64,000 bases of DNA from Urbifossiella limnaea (lineage in GTDB: Bacteria; Planctomycetota; Planctomycetia; Gemmatales; Gemmataceae): NCBI RefSeq assembly GCF_007747215.1, contig NZ_CP036273.1, positions 1 to 64,000 on the forward strand. Direction: 5' to 3'. Below are positions 1-8,460 of this stretch, piece after piece. Position numbers and translations under genes: made by a program. The notes below the pieces were generated by a model. It was not told the origin of the DNA and did not search any database. It saw only the letters and a program-made list of their open reading frames with translations. Positions within the stretch are counted from its first letter, which is position 1; the number at the start of each line of letters is the position of its first letter.

Positions 1-984
1 ATGAACACCGCCGCCGGGACGGACTCCGGACGCTGGCACGGTCTTCGAGTCGTCCCCGAGAACCGCTTCGCGGTGCGGGCGGCCCGGAGCCTGGCCCGCG
101 TCGTCGTGCTCGGCAGGCGGCCGGCCGTGTCGCCGCTCGTGCTCCACGGGCCGACCGGCTGCGGCAAGTCGGCGCTGGTCGGGGCGCTGCTCGCCGAGGT
201 GTCCACCGGCACCGCCACGGCGCGGGTCGTGGCCGCCGGCGACGTGGCCCGCGCCGCCGCCGACCCCGCCGCCGACGGCTTCGCCGACGCCGACCTGCGG
301 GCCGCCGACCTGCTCGTGCTCGAGGACGTGCAGGTGCTGCCGCCGCGGGAAGCGGGGGCGGTCGCCGACCTGCTCGACCGCCGCACCAGCCGCGGGCGGC
401 CGGTGATGGTCACCACGACCGTCGCGCCGTCGCAGCTGGAGTTGCCCCAGGCGCTGACCTCGCGGCTGACCGCCGGGCTGGTGGTGCCGCTGGAGGCGCC
501 CGGGGTCGAGGCGCGGCGGCTCGTGCTGGCCGACGCCGCGGCCGGGCGGCTGACCGCCGACGCCCTCGACTGGTTGGCCGCGGCGGGCGGGATGCGTTCG
601 GCGCTGGGCCGGCTGGCGGCGCTGGGGGCGACGGTGGGTCCGCTCGACCGGGCCGCGTGCGAGGCGATTCTGGCGGCGGGCGGTCATCCGACCTCGACCG
701 GGCCAACCGTCGCGGGGATCATTGAGAAGGTGGCGGCGGCGTTCGGCGTGAGCCCGAAGGAGCTGCTGGGGGCGAGCCGGCTGCGGCGGGTGCTGGTGCC
801 GCGGCAGGTGGCGATGTTCCTGGCCCGCGAGGTGTGCGGCCTGTCGTTCCCGCGCCTGGCGGCGGCGTTCGGGCGGGACCACACGACGGTGCTGCACGCG
901 GTGCGGAAGATCCGCGCGGAGTTGGCCGGCGACGAGCGGCTGGCGGGGGTGGTGCGGCGGCTGCGGGCGGAGGTGGCGGAGTGA
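1..984 (+). CDS. dnaA: Chromosomal replication initiator DnaA (short form)
   Basis: AAA+ ATPase that binds DnaA boxes and opens the origin. Visible: Walker A GPTGCGKS at residues 50-57, Walker B LLVLEDVQ at about 104-111, and the DnaA domain IV signature GRDHTTVLHA at about 291-300 inside a C-terminal helix-turn-helix. At 327 residues it is much shorter than the usual 440-520. The AAA+ core begins almost at once, so domain I (DnaB/DiaA contact) and the domain II linker are missing. The start is the ATG at base 1, so an upstream start outside the window cannot be excluded, although numbering from dnaA is customary. It lies upstream of the candidate origin and dnaN. Confidence 0.93.
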   Translation: MNTAAGTDSGRWHGLRVVPENRFAVRAARSLARVVVLGRRPAVSPLVLHGPTGCGKSALVGALLAEVSTGTATARVVAAGDVARAAADPAADGFADADLRAADLLVLEDVQVLPPREAGAVADLLDRRTSRGRPVMVTTTVAPSQLELPQALTSRLTAGLVVPLEAPGVEARRLVLADAAAGRLTADALDWLAAAGGMRSALGRLAALGATVGPLDRAACEAILAAGGHPTSTGPTVAGIIEKVAAAFGVSPKELLGASRLRRVLVPRQVAMFLAREVCGLSFPRLAAAFGRDHTTVLHAVRKIRAELAGDERLAGVVRRLRAEVAE

Positions 985-1037
985 GGCGATGAGGCCAGCC
1001 ACTGCTCAGAGTGGGTCATTAGTCAGAGGATGTTCCG

Positions 1038-1397
1038 ATGATCGGCCGTGACCGATGGTCAGGCCTTTTCGTTGTCGTCGGCCTCATTGCCATGTGTGTC
1101 GGGGCCGTCGACCCGCTGGAGGGTTCACTCCTCATCCTCCCGGGAACCGGCATGGTAGCGCTCGGCGCGTGGCTCGGCGGCAGTCGGTACCGTCGGTTTC
1201 TCGGCTGGTCCTTCGGCCTTGTGGCGGCGGGCGTTGGCATCCTGTGGGGGCTGAGTGCGCTGGGAGGTATCGGGGGCGAGAGCGGGCGGTCGATCTGGTG
1301 GGGGCTGGTCCTTCTGCCCTACCCGGTCGGTTGGGTCATGGGCCTCGTCGGTGCCGTCGGCAGATTGCGCGAGGTCCGGCAGGCGAGGCATCGGTAG
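1038..1397 (+). CDS. Small integral membrane protein of unknown function
   Basis: A 119-residue protein with about four hydrophobic segments (roughly residues 8-25, 29-46, 53-75 and 84-104) and a short basic C-terminus (LREVRQARHR). It is not recognised as a named family. It follows dnaA by 53 bases on the same strand. G/C-rich third codon positions support coding. The membrane location is inferred from composition. Confidence 0.6.
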   Translation: MIGRDRWSGLFVVVGLIAMCVGAVDPLEGSLLILPGTGMVALGAWLGGSRYRRFLGWSFGLVAAGVGILWGLSALGGIGGESGRSIWWGLVLLPYPVGWVMGLVGAVGRLREVRQARHR

Positions 1398-1409
1398 CCA
1401 ACGGCCCTG

Positions 1410-2222
1410 ATGATTGCGGCACGGGTCAACAACGTCGAGTCGCTCCGCGTGCTGGTCGAGAGCGGGGCGGACCTGGCGAGCGGACCGGCGATCCGGGGGG
1501 TCGGTCGGCGGCAAACCACACAAGGTGCGACGCGCGTGTTCCTGGACAACTTCACTCCCGACCCGGAGTTGATCGGGTTCCGGCAGTTCTGGCGGACCGC
1601 CAAGCCGCTCCTTTCGGGCGCGGTCGTGGCGGTCGCCCCGCCGTACCCCGAATACCCGAAGCTGAAAGTCAGCAAGCGCCACGGCCCGAGCCCGGACCCG
1701 GGTTGCCCGTCGGCCCGCGACGCGGGATCCGAGGTGGAGGTCATCCTGTACAACGCCGGCGGCAACGGGTTCGGCGCGGCACACGAGCGGGCGTGGGAGT
1801 ACGTTCTCGCCCACGCCGCCGCGATCGAAGTCGCCCTGCGCCGCAAGCTGTTCGCGTGGCACCGCAAGCAGATGGCCCAACACCGGGACGAAGACTTGCC
1901 GCACGTCAAGTCGTTGCAGAAGTACTGGACGCAGATCGAAAAGCGGGTGCCGCTTGAGGAGCCCGCCGCGGTGGACCACCTGTTCAAACTCGTCGGCGTC
2001 GGCCTGGCCGACAGCGGGCTGGACGAGTGCGGGTTCAGCTCGTTCGAGTTCCAGACCGGCTGGGACCGCGACCACGGCCTCGGCGTGGTGATGCACAAGG
2101 ACCGCGTGCTGGCGGTGGGGGGTACGACCGAGTTGATCGGGAGCCGCGACATCGTTACCGCGGTTAGGGGCGTGCAGGCCTACGACTTCGACGAAGGCGA
2201 TTTCCCGCTCCCGAGTTCGTAA
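1410..2222 (+). CDS. DUF6985-like protein with an ankyrin-like N-terminal stub
   Basis: A 270-residue protein. The C-terminal part (about residues 120-265), ending in a block like FQTGWDRDHGLGVVMH followed by VLAVGGT, resembles the DUF6985 family found in many uncharacterised bacterial genes. That assignment is from memory and not certain. The first 25 residues (VNNVESLRVLVESGADL) read like the end of one ankyrin repeat, suggesting loss or fusion of an upstream ankyrin segment. No good Shine-Dalgarno precedes the ATG, so the true start is uncertain. It lies between the small membrane gene and the candidate origin. Confidence 0.6.
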   Translation: MIAARVNNVESLRVLVESGADLASGPAIRGVGRRQTTQGATRVFLDNFTPDPELIGFRQFWRTAKPLLSGAVVAVAPPYPEYPKLKVSKRHGPSPDPGCPSARDAGSEVEVILYNAGGNGFGAAHERAWEYVLAHAAAIEVALRRKLFAWHRKQMAQHRDEDLPHVKSLQKYWTQIEKRVPLEEPAAVDHLFKLVGVGLADSGLDECGFSSFEFQTGWDRDHGLGVVMHKDRVLAVGGTTELIGSRDIVTAVRGVQAYDFDEGDFPLPSS

Positions 2223-2600
2223 TGGTGGGTGACGCCCGAGTGTCGGCCGGTCGGTGTCACCGACTGGCGCGCCCCCTGTGGAAAACCTGGCGCGCCAGTG
2301 GCGCGCCGCCGTCCGCGAGCGGCGCGCACCACCCCCCGGAAGCGACCGCGAACACGACCCCAGGAGTGCGCGGCTCAGGAAATCAGCGGCGCGCCAGCGG
2401 CGCGCCAGGTTTTCCACAGGCGATCGGTTCGCCGATCCGCTTGCTGCCACGGGGCTTGCGGCAACGTACACCGTCGGCGCGCCAGGACGTGCGGCCGCCT
2501 TACTGTGTCTACTGGATGGATATACTCAAGGATTGAGGGTAAATACCCCACCCCTCGCCGAGCGAGGCGAACCCGAGCCCACGGACGGCAGGAGACCGCG
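2223..2600. other. oriC: Candidate replication origin (oriC) between the dnaA cluster and dnaN
   Basis: A 378-base gap without a convincing gene. It holds six GGCGCGCC octamers (starting 2266, 2289, 2300, 2388, 2399 and 2476) and two DnaA-box-like 9-mers in opposite orientation, TGTGGAAAA at 2277-2285 and TTTTCCACA at 2410-2418, each one base from the TTATCCACA consensus. A locally less GC-rich stretch at about 2498-2550, just before dnaN, could serve as the unwinding element. The dnaA-dnaN gap is a classical oriC position. An open frame continuous with dnaN crosses this gap but lacks family similarity and is not taken as coding. Confidence 0.6.
2275..2420. repeat. 33-bp inverted repeat carrying DnaA-box-like sites
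   Basis: Arms at 2275-2307 and 2388-2420 match at 31 of 33 positions when one is reverse-complemented, with an 80-base spacer. Each arm contains one DnaA-box-like 9-mer, then AGG (CCT in the other arm), then two GGCGCGCC octamers spaced 11 bp apart. The symmetry suggests a protein-binding array rather than chance. Confidence 0.8.
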
Positions 2601-3725
2601 ATGAAAGTCACGTGCCAGCGGGACAGCTTGCAGACCGCGTGCGCCCTCGTCGGGGCTGCGGTCGCCGCCCGCACCACCAAGCCGATCCTGTCCAACGTCA
2701 AGGCTACCGCCCAGGGCGACGGTCTCACGCTCGTCGCCACCGACACCGAGGTGGGCATCCGCTACGAGCTCCGCGGCATCCTCGTCGGCCGGCCCGGCTC
2801 GGCCATCCTCCCCATCGCCCAGCTCACGCAAATCCTCCGCGAGAGTAGCGACGACGACATCAGCCTCGACGCCGACGACAACCGGACGAAGGTGAAGACG
2901 GGCACCAGCCGCTTCGAGATGCACGGCTACCCCGTCGAGGAGTTCCCCGACCTGCCCACGTTCGACGACGGCGGCCGCTACCACGAGGTGACCGCCGGCG
3001 TGCTGCGGACGATGATCCGCCGCACCGCCTTCGCCGCGGACAAGAAGGACAGCACCCGCTTCGCCCTGAGCGGCGTTCTGTGGGAGGCCGAAGGCAAGAC
3101 CGCCCGGCTGGTCGCCACCGACAGCAAGCGGCTGGCAGTGTGCGAGGGGCCGGCGACGCTGTACGGCCCGGCCGAGGCCACGAAGGCGTCGCACCTCGTT
3201 CCCGCGAAGACGATGCAGCTGCTGGAGCGGAACCTGACCGACGACGGCGAGCTGGTGCGGGTGGGGCTGCGGGCGAACGAGGCGCTGTTCCAGACGGAGC
3301 GGGCCATGATCTACACCCGGCTCGTGGAGGGGCGCTACCCGCCGTACCGCGACATCATCGGGCAGACGAAGAAGGGGGCGCACGTGCGGGTGGTGCTGCC
3401 GGTGCCGGCGTTCATGTCGCGGGTGCGGCAGGCGGCGATCATGACCGACGACGAGAGCAAGCGGGTGGACATGACGTTCGAGCCGGGGAAGGTGTCGATG
3501 CAGGCCCGCGGCGCGGACACGGGGAGCAGCGAAGTCGAGCTGCCGCTGCCGGAGTACGACGGCCCGGAGGTGCGGATCGCGTTCGACCCGCAGTACCTGG
3601 TGGAGTTCCTGAAGGCGCTGGAGGGCGAGCCGGTCGTGAACCTGGAGATGAGCGACGGGAGTAAGCCGGCGCTGTTCCGCTGCGGCGACGGGTACCAGTA
3701 CCTCGTCATGCCGCTGGCGGGGTAA
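2601..3725 (+). CDS. dnaN: DNA polymerase III beta sliding clamp
   Basis: Ring-shaped processivity factor of the replicative polymerase. The 374-residue product starts MKVTCQRDSLQTA and has the three-domain clamp layout. Recognisable pieces are KPILSNVKA near residue 35, DSKRLAV near 175, VEGRYPPYRDII near 245 and the C-terminal end YQYLVMPL typical of DnaN. The ATG at 2601 is preceded by GGAG at a good distance and matches the family N-terminus. The longer open frame from 2229 has no homologous N-terminal extension and runs through the origin-like DNA, so it is rejected. Confidence 0.95.
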   Translation: MKVTCQRDSLQTACALVGAAVAARTTKPILSNVKATAQGDGLTLVATDTEVGIRYELRGILVGRPGSAILPIAQLTQILRESSDDDISLDADDNRTKVKTGTSRFEMHGYPVEEFPDLPTFDDGGRYHEVTAGVLRTMIRRTAFAADKKDSTRFALSGVLWEAEGKTARLVATDSKRLAVCEGPATLYGPAEATKASHLVPAKTMQLLERNLTDDGELVRVGLRANEALFQTERAMIYTRLVEGRYPPYRDIIGQTKKGAHVRVVLPVPAFMSRVRQAAIMTDDESKRVDMTFEPGKVSMQARGADTGSSEVELPLPEYDGPEVRIAFDPQYLVEFLKALEGEPVVNLEMSDGSKPALFRCGDGYQYLVMPLAG

Positions 3726-3732
3726 TTTGTTC

Positions 3733-3833
3733 GTCGTCCGTTGGAATTTGGGGAGCTGATCCGCGCGGTTTCGTGACCCGAGTTTCGTTCCCGTGGAACC
3801 GACCAATGACCCCCCCAAATTACAACGGACAAC
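3733..3833. repeat. Imperfect inverted repeat around the dciA start
   Basis: Arms at 3733-3753 and 3813-3833 match at 19 of 21 positions as reverse complements (core TCCGTTG.AATTTGGGG). The right arm overlaps the first codons of the following gene. It could fold in the mRNA leader, but no function is known. Confidence 0.6.
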
Positions 3834-4138
3834 GGACACCGGACAAGGGTCCGGAGAACATCGCCGACATCCTCGGCCGGCTGTTCACGTCGCGCGGGTG
3901 GGGCCGGAAGAACGACCGGCTGAACCTCGAAGCCGCGTGGGCCGCCGCCGCCGGCGCGGACGTGGCGGCGCAGACGAAGGTGCTCGGGATCCGCCGCGGT
4001 GTGCTGGAGATCGAGGTGCGGGCCGGCCCGCTGTTGCAGGAGCTGGCGCAGTACCACAAGCGGGCGCTGCTCGGCAAGCTCCGCCCGGCGCTCCCCGCCG
4101 TGACGCTGACGGACCTGAAGTTCCGCGCGGGGGCGTGA
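3806..4138 (+). CDS. DUF721 / DciA-like helicase-loading protein
   Basis: A 110-residue protein of the DUF721 family. Its characterised member DciA helps load the replicative helicase DnaB in bacteria lacking DnaC or DnaI. The family core is visible from PENIADILGRLF through WAAAAGADVAAQTKVLGIRRGVLEIEV to LLQELAQYHKRALL. The ATG at 3806 is chosen over the in-frame GTG at 3773, but the first 15 residues overlap an inverted repeat and are not family-like. Its position directly after dnaN, with a DnaA that lacks domain I, fits a role in helicase recruitment (inference). Confidence 0.75.
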   Translation: MTPPNYNGQRTPDKGPENIADILGRLFTSRGWGRKNDRLNLEAAWAAAAGADVAAQTKVLGIRRGVLEIEVRAGPLLQELAQYHKRALLGKLRPALPAVTLTDLKFRAGA

Positions 4139-4160
4139 CGTTCACACCATGAGGGACACC

Positions 4161-4823
4161 ATGCTGACCGTGAGTACCGAACACATCTCGAAGACGCCGG
4201 GCGTGTGCGGCGGGAAAGCGTGCATCGCCGGCCACCGGATTCGCGTCATGGACGTGATGATCTGGCACGAGATGTCCGGGATGACGCCGGCCCAGATCGT
4301 CGAACAATACCCGACCATTAGCGTTGCCGACGTCCACGCCGCGATCGCATACTACCTCGACCACCGCGAGGAGATCGAGGCGGATATTCGTCGGGGACAC
4401 GAGGTGGAGGAGAAGTACCGCCAGTTCTGGCCGTCGAAGGTTCAGGCCAAATTGGCCAAGAATTCTTCCTACCCGAAACCGAGCGAGTCGCAGCAAGCTG
4501 TTCAGGTGATAGAGATCGACATTCTGGAAATAGTCGCTCGTGCGGTGCAAGAGGGACTTACACCTGCTCAGATCGCTGAGAAGTATCCGTTCCTCGTGGG
4601 GGAGCAAGAGGGACTTACTCCCGCTCAGATCGCTGAGAAGTATCCGATTCTCGTAGCGGAGAGTATGCAGGCGGTACTGGCCTTTTACCGTCAACACCGC
4701 GTAGAGCTCGATGCCGAGCGGGATGAGCTTAATCGTCAAGACCGGATCAAATCGCGGTGGACCTCAAGTCTTTACGCCACATTGCAGACTGGGGTAGAGA
4801 CTCCGGAGAAGCGCGGTGGCTAG
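4161..4823 (+). CDS. DUF433 domain protein, probable antitoxin
   Basis: A 220-residue protein. Residues about 5-75 form a DUF433 domain (GVCGGKACIAGHRIRVMD, MTPAQIVEQYPTISVADVHAAIAYYLDH), a winged-helix-like family usually paired with PIN-fold toxins. The C-terminal half holds a second, degenerate DUF433-like part whose helix EGLTPAQIAEKYP is present twice because of a 57-bp tandem duplication. The start at 4161 is preferred over 4149 because GAGGG lies just upstream. The stop overlaps the next gene by 8 bases, as expected for a toxin-antitoxin operon. It is less GC-rich than its neighbours, suggesting recent acquisition. Confidence 0.75.
   Translation: MLTVSTEHISKTPGVCGGKACIAGHRIRVMDVMIWHEMSGMTPAQIVEQYPTISVADVHAAIAYYLDHREEIEADIRRGHEVEEKYRQFWPSKVQAKLAKNSSYPKPSESQQAVQVIEIDILEIVARAVQEGLTPAQIAEKYPFLVGEQEGLTPAQIAEKYPILVAESMQAVLAFYRQHRVELDAERDELNRQDRIKSRWTSSLYATLQTGVETPEKRGG
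4551..4664 (+). repeat. 57-bp tandem duplication inside the DUF433 gene
   Basis: Copies at 4551-4607 and 4608-4664 encode nearly identical 19-residue units, differing only at a few third positions and near the unit end (PFLVGEQ versus PILVAES). The reading frame is preserved. Confidence 0.9.
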
Positions 4824-5169
4824 TGATCTTCGCTACTTCTTCGATGAGCATATCGCCAACGATGCTGCTGACGCTCTCCGCGCAGATGGGGCAGACGTGC
4901 TCACTATTGCCGAAGCCGGGCGGGCAAGCATGCCTGACCCTGATCAACTTCGGTTTGCCACCGAGGACGGCCGTGTTGTCGTAACTCACGATGATGACTT
5001 TCTCTCGCACGCAGCAGACTTTCTCGCAGCTGGCGAGGAGTTTGCCGGTGTCGCCTACTGCCACCAGTTGAAATACCAGAATAATGTCCGTGGTCTCATC
5101 AACGCCCTACTCTTGGTCAATGGGGTGTTGACCGCCGACGACATGCGGAACCACGTCGAATTCCTCTAG
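4816..5169 (+). CDS. DUF5615 PIN-like protein, probable toxin
   Basis: A 117-residue protein of the DUF5615 family, a PIN-related nuclease fold. It opens with LRYFFDEHIANDAADALRADG and contains VVVTHDDDFLSHA around residues 53-66. The acidic residues in FFDEH and THDDDF are the expected metal-binding positions. It starts with GTG inside the end of the DUF433 gene, indicating translational coupling. By family precedent the upstream DUF433 protein is its antitoxin. Toxic activity is inferred, not shown. Confidence 0.75.
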   Translation: MASDLRYFFDEHIANDAADALRADGADVLTIAEAGRASMPDPDQLRFATEDGRVVVTHDDDFLSHAADFLAAGEEFAGVAYCHQLKYQNNVRGLINALLLVNGVLTADDMRNHVEFL

Positions 5170-5187
5170 CCGAAGGATTCCCCCGCG

Positions 5188-7716
5188 ATGAGCACCGACG
5201 CCGCCGCCCCGACCTACGACGACAAGAACATCAAGACCCTGAAGGACGCCGCCCACATCCGCCAGAACCCGGGGATGTACGTCGGCAACACCCAGTCCGC
5301 GGGGCTCCACCACCTCGTCTACGAGGTCGTCGCCAACTCCGTCGACGAGGCGCTCGTCGGCTACTGCAAGAGCATCAAGGTCGTCCTCCACAAGGACGGC
5401 TCCATCTCCGTCGCCGACGACGGCCGCGGCATCCCGATCGGCACCAAGGCCGACACCGGCCGCTCGGCGCTCGAGGAAGCCCTCACCGTCGCCGGCACCA
5501 GCGGCAAGTTCGACAACGACGCCTACCGCGTGTCCGTGGGCCTGCACGGCATGGGGGCGAAGGCCGTCAACGCGCTGTCGGAGTGGACCGAGGTCGAGGT
5601 CCGCCGCGAGGGGCGCGTCTGGAAGATGGAGTTCGAGAAGGGGTACGCCACCAGCAAGCTGCAAGACCTGGGGCCGATCCCCGACGGGAAGACCGGCACC
5701 ACCATCACCTTCAAGCCCGACCCCGACCCCGAGTTCTTCGGCACGCTCACCTTCGAGTACGACACGCTCGCGGAGCGGCTGCGCGAGATGGCGTACCTCA
5801 ACAAGGGGCTCGCCATCGCGCTCGGCGACGAGCGCACGGGCAAGAGCGAGCACTTCCAGTTCGAGGGCGGCATCGCCGAGTACGTCACCGCCCTGAACGT
5901 CGGCGAGGTGCCGGTGCACGCGCCGGTGTACATCCAGCGCGACGTGACCTACCAGAGCAACGACGGCAAGACGCTGTCGGTCGGCGTCGAGGTGGCGTTC
6001 CAGTACACGCAGGGCGAAGAGAAGATCGAGCGGTGCTTCACCAACGGGGCGTACAACCCGATGGGCGGCACGCACCTGTCGGGCTTCCGCGCCGGCGTCA
6101 CCCGCGCGGTGAACGCCTACGGCAAGAAGACCAACCAGTTCAAGGACGGCATCGAGATCAAGGGCGAAGACTTTCGCGAGGGGCTCACCTCGGTCGTCAG
6201 CCTCGCCCACCCCGACCCGCTGTTCGAGTCGCAGACGAAGGTGAAGCTGAACAACCCGGAGGCCGAGGGGATCGTGTCCGGGGTGATCTACGAGGCGCTC
6301 ACCGACTACCTGGAGACGCACCCGAAGGAGGCGACGCTGATCTGCAAGAAGATCGTGCTCGCCGCCGAGGCCCGCATCGCCGCCCGCAAGGCCCGCGAGG
6401 CGATCAAGGACCGCAAGAACCTCCTCTCGGGCGGCGGCCTCCCCGGCAAGCTGTTCGACTGCACCACCCGCGACCGCGAGAAGAGCGAGCTGTTCCTCGT
6501 CGAGGGCGACTCGGCCGGCGGCAGCGCCGAGGGCGGCCGCGACCGCATGTTCCAGGCCGTGCTGCCGCTGCGGGGCAAGGTGCTGAACGTCGAGAAGGCG
6601 CGGCTGGAGAAGCTGCTGAAGAACAACGAGATCGCGGCGCTGATCTCGGCCGTGGGCGTGGACATCCTCAACGTCGAGGACATCAGCAAGGTGCGGTACG
6701 GGAAGATCATCATCCTCACCGACGCCGACGTGGACGGCCAGCACATCCGCACCCTGCTGCTGACGTTCTTCTTCCGCCAGATGCGGAAGCTGGTCGAGGA
6801 CGGGCACGTGTACGTGTCGCGGCCGCCGCTGTACAAGGTGGTGCAGAAGAAGGAGACGCGGTTCGTCCAGACCCGCGAGGAGATGGCGAAGGAGCTGCTG
6901 TACCGCGGCACGAAGGACACCGGGCTCGTGGTCACCGGCGACGGCCGGCCCGGCGCCACGACGCCGCGGACGGTGGCGAGCGACGACCTGGCGAAGCTGC
7001 TGCCGGTACTGACCGAGGCCGAGGCGGCAGTGCAGAGCCTGGAGCGCCGCGGGCACACGTTCGAGTCGTTCGTCGGCCGCTTCAAGGACGGCCGGTTCCC
7101 CGGCTACCACGTCCGCCACGGCCGCGAGGAGCACCTGTTCTACACGGCCGAGGAGGTCGCGGCGTACCGCACGGCACAGGCGGCGAAGCTCGGGCGGGAA
7201 CTGGTGCTGGCCGACGACCTGATCGCCCCCGCCGACGGCGCGGAGGCCGCGCCGGTGGACGAGGCCGCGCGCTACACGCTGGACGAGTGGCACGAGGTGC
7301 GGGCGCTGAACCGGGCGGCGGCCCGGCTGGAGAAGGACTACGGGTTCGTGCCGGCGGACCTGGTGCCGCTGCCGCGGCTGGCCGGCCGCGACCCGGCGGT
7401 GCGGTACGTGCTGGAGCGCGACGGCGGCCGCAAGGAGCTGAGCCACCTGCGCGAGCTCGTAGCGGAGGTGCGGCGGCTCGGCGAGAAGGGGATGGTGGTG
7501 ACGCGGTTCAAGGGGCTGGGCGAGATGGACCCCGAGGAGCTGTGGGAGACGACGCTCGACCCGAAGCACCGCACGCTGCTGCAGGTGACGGTGAACGACG
7601 CCCAGCGAGCGGAGGAGCTGTTCCGGACGCTGATGGGCGAGGAGGTGGAGGGCCGCAAGGCGTTCATCATGGACCACAAGATCAACAACCCCGAGGACAT
7701 CGACTACGGGGCGTGA
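5188..7716 (+). CDS. gyrB: DNA gyrase subunit B
   Basis: ATPase/TOPRIM subunit of the type II topoisomerase that introduces negative supercoils. The 842-residue protein has the N-terminal GHKL ATPase (PGMYVG near residue 29, ADDGRGIPIG near 75, GLHGMGAKAVNAL near 118). The TOPRIM motifs are EGDSAGG at 439-445 and DADVDG at 512-517, and RFKGLGEM lies near 773. The roughly 260 residues between DADVDG and RFKGLGEM indicate a large TOPRIM insertion like that of proteobacterial GyrB. It starts 18 bases after the DUF5615 gene with an AAGGA ribosome site. gyrA is not in the window. Confidence 0.95.
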   Translation: MSTDAAAPTYDDKNIKTLKDAAHIRQNPGMYVGNTQSAGLHHLVYEVVANSVDEALVGYCKSIKVVLHKDGSISVADDGRGIPIGTKADTGRSALEEALTVAGTSGKFDNDAYRVSVGLHGMGAKAVNALSEWTEVEVRREGRVWKMEFEKGYATSKLQDLGPIPDGKTGTTITFKPDPDPEFFGTLTFEYDTLAERLREMAYLNKGLAIALGDERTGKSEHFQFEGGIAEYVTALNVGEVPVHAPVYIQRDVTYQSNDGKTLSVGVEVAFQYTQGEEKIERCFTNGAYNPMGGTHLSGFRAGVTRAVNAYGKKTNQFKDGIEIKGEDFREGLTSVVSLAHPDPLFESQTKVKLNNPEAEGIVSGVIYEALTDYLETHPKEATLICKKIVLAAEARIAARKAREAIKDRKNLLSGGGLPGKLFDCTTRDREKSELFLVEGDSAGGSAEGGRDRMFQAVLPLRGKVLNVEKARLEKLLKNNEIAALISAVGVDILNVEDISKVRYGKIIILTDADVDGQHIRTLLLTFFFRQMRKLVEDGHVYVSRPPLYKVVQKKETRFVQTREEMAKELLYRGTKDTGLVVTGDGRPGATTPRTVASDDLAKLLPVLTEAEAAVQSLERRGHTFESFVGRFKDGRFPGYHVRHGREEHLFYTAEEVAAYRTAQAAKLGRELVLADDLIAPADGAEAAPVDEAARYTLDEWHEVRALNRAAARLEKDYGFVPADLVPLPRLAGRDPAVRYVLERDGGRKELSHLRELVAEVRRLGEKGMVVTRFKGLGEMDPEELWETTLDPKHRTLLQVTVNDAQRAEELFRTLMGEEVEGRKAFIMDHKINNPEDIDYGA

Positions 7717-7726
7717 CACGTCCGCC

Positions 7727-7770
7727 GCCGCTCGCGGCTTCGCACCCCGGGGCGCGAAGCCGCGAGCGGC
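7727..7770. terminator. Hairpin between convergent gyrB and the downstream gene
   Basis: Perfect 17-bp stem (7727-7743 with 7754-7770) and a 10-base loop, in a 57-base gap between two convergent stop codons. There is no clear U-tract. It probably acts as a bidirectional terminator. Confidence 0.6.
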
Positions 7771-7773
7771 TCG

Positions 7774-8439
7774 TCACTTCACCAGCTCCAGCACCGCCCA
7801 CAGCGAGGGGTCGTCGGCGACGGGGAAGTCGGCGTTCACGGCGAGGAACTGGTCGCCCTTCTCGTGGTCGCGCACGACGTAGTACACGCCGAGCCGCGGG
7901 TGCTGCTCGGGGTCGTAGCCGCTCAGCACGGTCGCCGGTAGGAACGCCTCCAGGCGGTAACCGCCCTTCACCTTCGCACTGCGGAACGGCACGTCGGCCG
8001 GGTTGCACAGCGGCGCATCCTGCAGCGCGCGGTTGATCTTCGACTGCGCGACGGCGGGCTCCTCCTGGTCGGGGCCGCCGCCGGCCGGCAGGAGGTGGAA
8101 CTGGTGGCAGGTGCGGCTCGCCCGGTGGCTGGTGCGGTCGCCGCGGGTGTCGAGCCACAGGGTGAGCCCGTCCGACGCCCACGGCTTGCTCACGTCGCCG
8201 CTCGGCGCCTGCTGCTTGCCGGTGACCGTGGCCTGCACGGCGACGCCGAGTTCGTTCCACGCGAGGCGCACGTCGGCGAAGTCGGCTCGGCCGTCGAGCG
8301 CGGCGAAGGTGTCGAGGCGGGCGGCGTCCGGCAGGTCGACGAGGTGGTCGGCGTCGTCCCCGGTGGTGGGCACGTCCTTGACGTACGGGCACGGGTGGGC
8401 GACGCGGACGAGGAACCGGGCGGGGACAATCGGCGGCAC
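7774..8439 (-). CDS. Carbohydrate-binding family 9-like (DOMON-fold) protein
   Basis: A 221-residue protein resembling CBM9/DOMON-like beta-sandwich domains, seen in many planctomycete proteins. Features are FADVRLAWNELGVAVQATV, SDGLTLWLDTRGDRTSHRA (the aspartate/tryptophan strand typical of these domains), KGGYRLEAFLPATVL and LGVYYVVRDHEKGDQFL. No signal peptide is seen, which is odd for a carbohydrate-binding protein. The ligand is unknown. It is convergent with gyrB and lies 21 bases downstream of the vapC-like gene on the same strand. Confidence 0.6.
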   Translation of the reverse strand: MPPIVPARFLVRVAHPCPYVKDVPTTGDDADHLVDLPDAARLDTFAALDGRADFADVRLAWNELGVAVQATVTGKQQAPSGDVSKPWASDGLTLWLDTRGDRTSHRASRTCHQFHLLPAGGGPDQEEPAVAQSKINRALQDAPLCNPADVPFRSAKVKGGYRLEAFLPATVLSGYDPEQHPRLGVYYVVRDHEKGDQFLAVNADFPVADDPSLWAVLELVK

Positions 8440-8460
8440 GGGGGGAGTCCTTCGCGGGGG

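Noticed and set aside
2229-2600. N-terminal extension of dnaN of 124 residues
   Set aside because: It crosses the origin-like repeats, has no family similarity, and a good ribosome site precedes the ATG at 2601.
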